Positions 60,646-64,000 of a stretch of DNA of 64,000 nt are shown here, piece after piece. Made by a program: the position numbers and the translations under genes. This stretch comes from Sinotaia quadrata (lineage: Eukaryota > Mollusca > Gastropoda > Architaenioglossa > Viviparidae): positions 28,097,701 to 28,161,700 of the forward strand of contig CM054184.1 in the NCBI GenBank assembly GCA_028829895.1, written 5' to 3'. The notes under the pieces are model-generated. The model had not been told where the DNA came from and did not search any database. It saw nothing but the letters and a program-made list of their open reading frames with translations. Every line of letters starts with the position of its first letter. The first letter of the stretch is position 1.

Positions 60646-60855
60646 GAGGCGTTTATCTTACCAAAGATAAAATGCCTCCTACAAATTATGTATGATAAAA
60701 TGTAGAAGTCCACAATGAAGAAAAATTTACACAAAAAAAATTTCAACATTCCTAGAAATAAAGTGTGCAACTATATTTCATATTTACAGGAAGGAATCCG
60801 TAGGGTTCAGTTAATTGATTAAACAACATTCTATCAGTACCGGCACTTGATGGCA

Positions 60856-63800
60856 TCAAGCACGACTCATGTAATCTGCGCCAACATTCAAAGACCCTTT
60901 GATGTAATGAATATTTGCGTCATACTGTGTCAGAAACAAAGACCAACGCATTAAACGGCTGTTCGTAAATTGCGCCTGCCCGAGAAAGGCCAACGGCTGG
61001 TGGTCGCACTCAATGACAAAGGTTTTTCCGTACAAATAGTTTTCGAACTTTTTTATAGCCCAAACTATTGCAAGACATTCCTTTTCACTGGTGGAATATT
61101 TCTGTTCAGTAGTTGTGAGTTTACGGCTTGCATATGCAACTGGGTGTTTGGTGTCATTGTGTTCTTGTAATAACACTGCTCCTAATCCTGTGTTGCTAGC
61201 ATCAGTCCTTAACAAGAATGGTTTTGTCAAATCTGGCAGTTTAACAACTAAATCTGAAGTCAGTCTAGATTTCAGTGTGTCAAAAGCGTTTTGGCATGCA
61301 TCAGTCCACACTACTTTTGTAGGCATATTCTTACGTGTCAAGTCAGTCAGAGGACATGCAATGGCACTAAAATCTGGTACGAATTTTCTGTAGTAGTTAG
61401 CAAGACCAAGAAAACTTCTAACTTGTGTTTTTGTTAGCGGTTGTGAAGTGTCCTTAAGTTGTGCTATCTTAGCTTCACTTGGCGACATAGTTCCATGACT
61501 CAACTTGTGTCCCAAGAAGTCTAAGGAGAATTGTGCTATTTCACACTTCGTAGGGCGGGCAGTGAGGTTGGCTTGTTTTAATCTGGCTAGCACATCTCGT
61601 AAGAGTGTTAAGTGCTCCTCCCATGTCTGGGTGCCTAGAATTAAATCATCCATGAAGTTCTCAACTCCACGTCCGTACAGTGGTTCTAACAATGACCGCA
61701 TCATTTTAGAAAAAATGCTTGGAGCGTTTGAAACTCCGAAAGGCATAACCTTCCATGTGTAGTTTCCTACTGGTGTAGTGAAAGCTAGTATGTGTCGATC
61801 AGTGTCCTTGACCTTGATTTGCCAAAAACCGCGTGACAAATCTATTTTGGTATAGTAATGAGCGTTAGCTAGCTTAGTGAAGATGAGATCCGGATCAGGA
61901 AGAGGTTCGGCACAAAACTCTGTCACTTGATTGAGTTTGCGGTAGTCTACGCAAAAACGGAACGAGTTATCACGTTTTTTAATCAACACGATGGGTGATC
62001 CGTAGGCACTGTCAGTCTTCTCTATGACCCCTAGATCTAGCATAGTCTTAATCTCACGTCTAACGTCATCTATCTTAGCGTGTGGCAACGGATACGGCTT
62101 CAAACGTATCGGTTTGTTGTCAGTCAGCTTCAGTGAAAATTCTATTAAGTCTGTCAACCCTGGTTTGTCTGTCAGAGTAGATGAGAACTCATTAAGCAAT
62201 TCATTCACTTCTTTTTTCTGTCTTTCTGTCAAGGCTTCATTTACCCTAACGTCTTTGACAGTTTCGTCCGTCTGTAGAGGACAGTTTGGTAAAGTACCAG
62301 TGACGCAATCAGTATCCCCCTCGTCTTCTGTAACTATCGTCGCTACGACAAAATCAGCTTGAGTGGTTTGATCCTCACGGCTTATGTACTTTTTGAGTAG
62401 GTTAACATGAAAGATTTTCTCTCTCTTTCCTGTCTGCACCTTATAGTTCAGTCCCCCTAGCTTGGCGGTAACTACAAAGGGCCCCTTCCATTTCATCTGA
62501 AGTTTGTTATGTGCTTCAGGAAGCAACAGTAACACTTTGTCATTAACTTCAAATTCTCTAGGTTTGGTGTGTTTATTGTAATATTCTGCCTGTCTAGACT
62601 GAGCTATCGTCAAGTTTTCCCGTGCTATCTTGCCTATAGTTTCAAGACGGTTTCTTAAGTCAGTGACGTATGTATAAGTTGTCTTAACTTCGTCATCTGT
62701 CTTTTCATCAGTCCAAAGTGCCTTCAAAATCATCATCGGTCCGCGTACAGTACGTCCGTAAAGTAGCTCAAATGGTGAAAACCCGGTGGAAGATTGTGGC
62801 ACCTCCCTATATGCAAATAGTAGGGCAGGGATGTATCTGTCCCAGTCTTTCGGTTTATCTGTGGCGAGCTTTTTAAGTGCTGTTTTTAATGTCCCATTGT
62901 ATTTTTCAATCAGACCATTTGCCTGGGGGTGGTATGGTGTGCAAGTAAGATGTTTGATGGAAAGTGAACGATTTACTTCCTTCATTACGTTGCCTATGAA
63001 TTGACTCCCCTGATCCGTCAAAATTTCAGTAGGAATTCCAACACGACTCCAAAGACCGAAAAGGGCTTCGGCGACAGTTTCAGTATCAATATTTTTCAAT
63101 GGTACTGCGTCGGCGAATCTTGTTGCGTAATCAATAGTGGTCAGCACGTATCGATTACCTCTCGTTGATGTGGGTATTATAGGCCCAATCAAATCCAATG
63201 CTACGCGCTTGTAGGGTTCACTGATCAGTTCAGGCTCTCCTAACGGTGCGGGTCTGATTGAATTTTTAGACTGTGTTCTCTGGCATGTGTCGCAACTTAA
63301 CACGAATCTACGGATATCGGCAGTGATGTCCGGCCAATAAAACTCACTTGTAATACGACTAGTTGTTTTTTGTACACCCATGTGTGCACCAAAAAGACTC
63401 TCATGACCTAATCGTAATACGTCATTTCGTTTGGTTTGTGGAACGACTAATTGTTTCCGAAATTCGTCTCCCACTTTCGAATAGCGGTACAATAAACCCT
63501 TTTTCAGAATAATGCACGCTTTCTTATTCGAATCGTCAGTGTTGACGTCACTAACAAGTACAGCTTGTCTGCGTAACTTGTCTAGTGTTTCGTCCTCAGC
63601 TTGTAATATTTTAATCTCGCTAACTGTTGCTTTATCTACGGCTGGTGCGGCAGACATCGGTGCAGTTACAGATTTGTCTTTACTACTCGCTGCTCTGGTT
63701 ACAGCGTTAACCAGTGGTGGTTCAGTTGAAGTTTGTTTTTTGCACGGCAAAACATACTTGCAACCAAGGATCACGTCATGCGGTGAGTTTTCCATAACTG

Positions 63801-64000
63801 CCGCTTTGACTGTTCCTTCTACAAAGTCTGAAACAATCGAGACTTCAGCTACTGGTAAAATGTCTTGTTCGCCGTTTGCAAAGGTGACAGAGATTGTCTC
63901 CCCTGTGTAGTCGGTACGGTTAACTAATGATGCATTTACTATAGCGTCTAGCTCACACCCTGTATCAAGCAAAGCGATTGTATCGTGACCGTTTGCCTGT
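60856..64000 (-). CDS. Ty3/gypsy-type pol polyprotein with PR-INT-RT-RH order (Gmr1-like), 5' truncated by window edge
   Basis: One uninterrupted frame of about 1047 codons runs off the right edge, so the true start and any gag lie outside. Numbering from the first Leu at 63972: protease LLDTG (Asp3) with VILGCKYVL; integrase zinc-binding His190, His197, Cys227, Cys230; integrase catalytic Asp260, Asp320, Glu356 (DD35E; LTDQGSQF, HPQANGLIEKYNG); GPF module near 497-530; then reverse transcriptase with FCVDYRKLN (673-681), Asp711 and FMDD (773-776); then RNase H with Asp924, Glu965 and Asp990, ending YIKGSLNVGADYMSRA. All catalytic residues are present and there are no stops, so it may be recently active. 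Integrase comes before reverse transcriptase, unlike standard gypsy. It lies in the same orientation as DHDH. Confidence 0.95.
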   Translation of the reverse strand, partial: QANGHDTIALLDTGCELDAIVNASLVNRTDYTGETISVTFANGEQDILPVAEVSIVSDFVEGTVKAAVMENSPHDVILGCKYVLPCKKQTSTEPPLVNAVTRAASSKDKSVTAPMSAAPAVDKATVSEIKILQAEDETLDKLRRQAVLVSDVNTDDSNKKACIILKKGLLYRYSKVGDEFRKQLVVPQTKRNDVLRLGHESLFGAHMGVQKTTSRITSEFYWPDITADIRRFVLSCDTCQRTQSKNSIRPAPLGEPELISEPYKRVALDLIGPIIPTSTRGNRYVLTTIDYATRFADAVPLKNIDTETVAEALFGLWSRVGIPTEILTDQGSQFIGNVMKEVNRSLSIKHLTCTPYHPQANGLIEKYNGTLKTALKKLATDKPKDWDRYIPALLFAYREVPQSSTGFSPFELLYGRTVRGPMMILKALWTDEKTDDEVKTTYTYVTDLRNRLETIGKIARENLTIAQSRQAEYYNKHTKPREFEVNDKVLLLLPEAHNKLQMKWKGPFVVTAKLGGLNYKVQTGKREKIFHVNLLKKYISREDQTTQADFVVATIVTEDEGDTDCVTGTLPNCPLQTDETVKDVRVNEALTERQKKEVNELLNEFSSTLTDKPGLTDLIEFSLKLTDNKPIRLKPYPLPHAKIDDVRREIKTMLDLGVIEKTDSAYGSPIVLIKKRDNSFRFCVDYRKLNQVTEFCAEPLPDPDLIFTKLANAHYYTKIDLSRGFWQIKVKDTDRHILAFTTPVGNYTWKVMPFGVSNAPSIFSKMMRSLLEPLYGRGVENFMDDLILGTQTWEEHLTLLRDVLARLKQANLTARPTKCEIAQFSLDFLGHKLSHGTMSPSEAKIAQLKDTSQPLTKTQVRSFLGLANYYRKFVPDFSAIACPLTDLTRKNMPTKVVWTDACQNAFDTLKSRLTSDLVVKLPDLTKPFLLRTDASNTGLGAVLLQEHNDTKHPVAYASRKLTTTEQKYSTSEKECLAIVWAIKKFENYLYGKTFVIECDHQPLAFLGQAQFTNSRLMRWSLFLTQYDANIHYIKGSLNVGADYMSRA

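Noticed and set aside
60970..63910. Several plus-strand open frames
   Set aside because: They are antisense shadows of the retrotransposon pol frame, which has all expected motifs.
1..64000. tRNA, rRNA and other structured RNA genes
   Set aside because: No A-box/B-box pair with a foldable cloverleaf and no rRNA-like conserved stretches were recognised by eye; a covariance-model search would be needed to exclude them.

Overview
The window is eukaryotic, animal DNA. It is strongly AT-rich, with GT-AG introns, long introns filled with transposon remains, and very many minisatellites. Three metazoan genes can be rebuilt exon by exon, all on the minus strand. From right to left they are the last two exons of a dihydrodiol dehydrogenase (DHDH, 55229-58518), a complete nuclear hormone receptor (six coding exons, 42991-18574, 545 residues), and a complete GATD1/PDDC1 gene (seven coding exons, 11681-2330, 216 residues). 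Reading frames and splice phases close perfectly across every intron of the two complete genes. The receptor's unusual P-box and the general sequence style suggest an invertebrate, probably a lophotrochozoan such as a mollusc. This placement is an inference with modest confidence.

Region 1-11.7 kb is GATD1 with its 3' flank, which is packed with short-period repeats. Region 11.7-18 kb is an intergenic spacer with one 45-bp minisatellite and no recognisable gene. Region 18-43 kb is the nuclear receptor. Its introns hold two piggyBac-type elements, a pogo/Tigger-type element, LTR-like repeats, an inverted-repeat pair and several minisatellites. Region 43-53 kb is a transposon graveyard: a broken hAT transposase gene, a second hAT fragment, a Tc1/mariner-like MITE, a decayed Ty3/gypsy reverse transcriptase and LTR-like repeats. 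Region 53-60 kb holds the DHDH 3' end between large minisatellites. Region 60-64 kb is the 3' part of an intact-looking Ty3/gypsy-type retrotransposon that runs off the window edge.

The most notable observations are four. (1) The retrotransposon ORF has the order protease-integrase-reverse transcriptase-RNase H, the copia-like order of the Gmr1 group rather than the usual gypsy order. (2) Two intronic minisatellites appear to have grown out of an exon-intron junction and carry a splice-site copy in every unit. (3) Two piggyBac elements sit at TTAA sites inside minisatellites, so neighbouring repeat units show the empty site. (4) A dispersed family of about 1.7 kb with TGTGACA...TGTCACA ends looks like solo LTRs.

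The three genes have no obvious functional link. No RNA genes, CRISPR arrays or prokaryotic features were seen.
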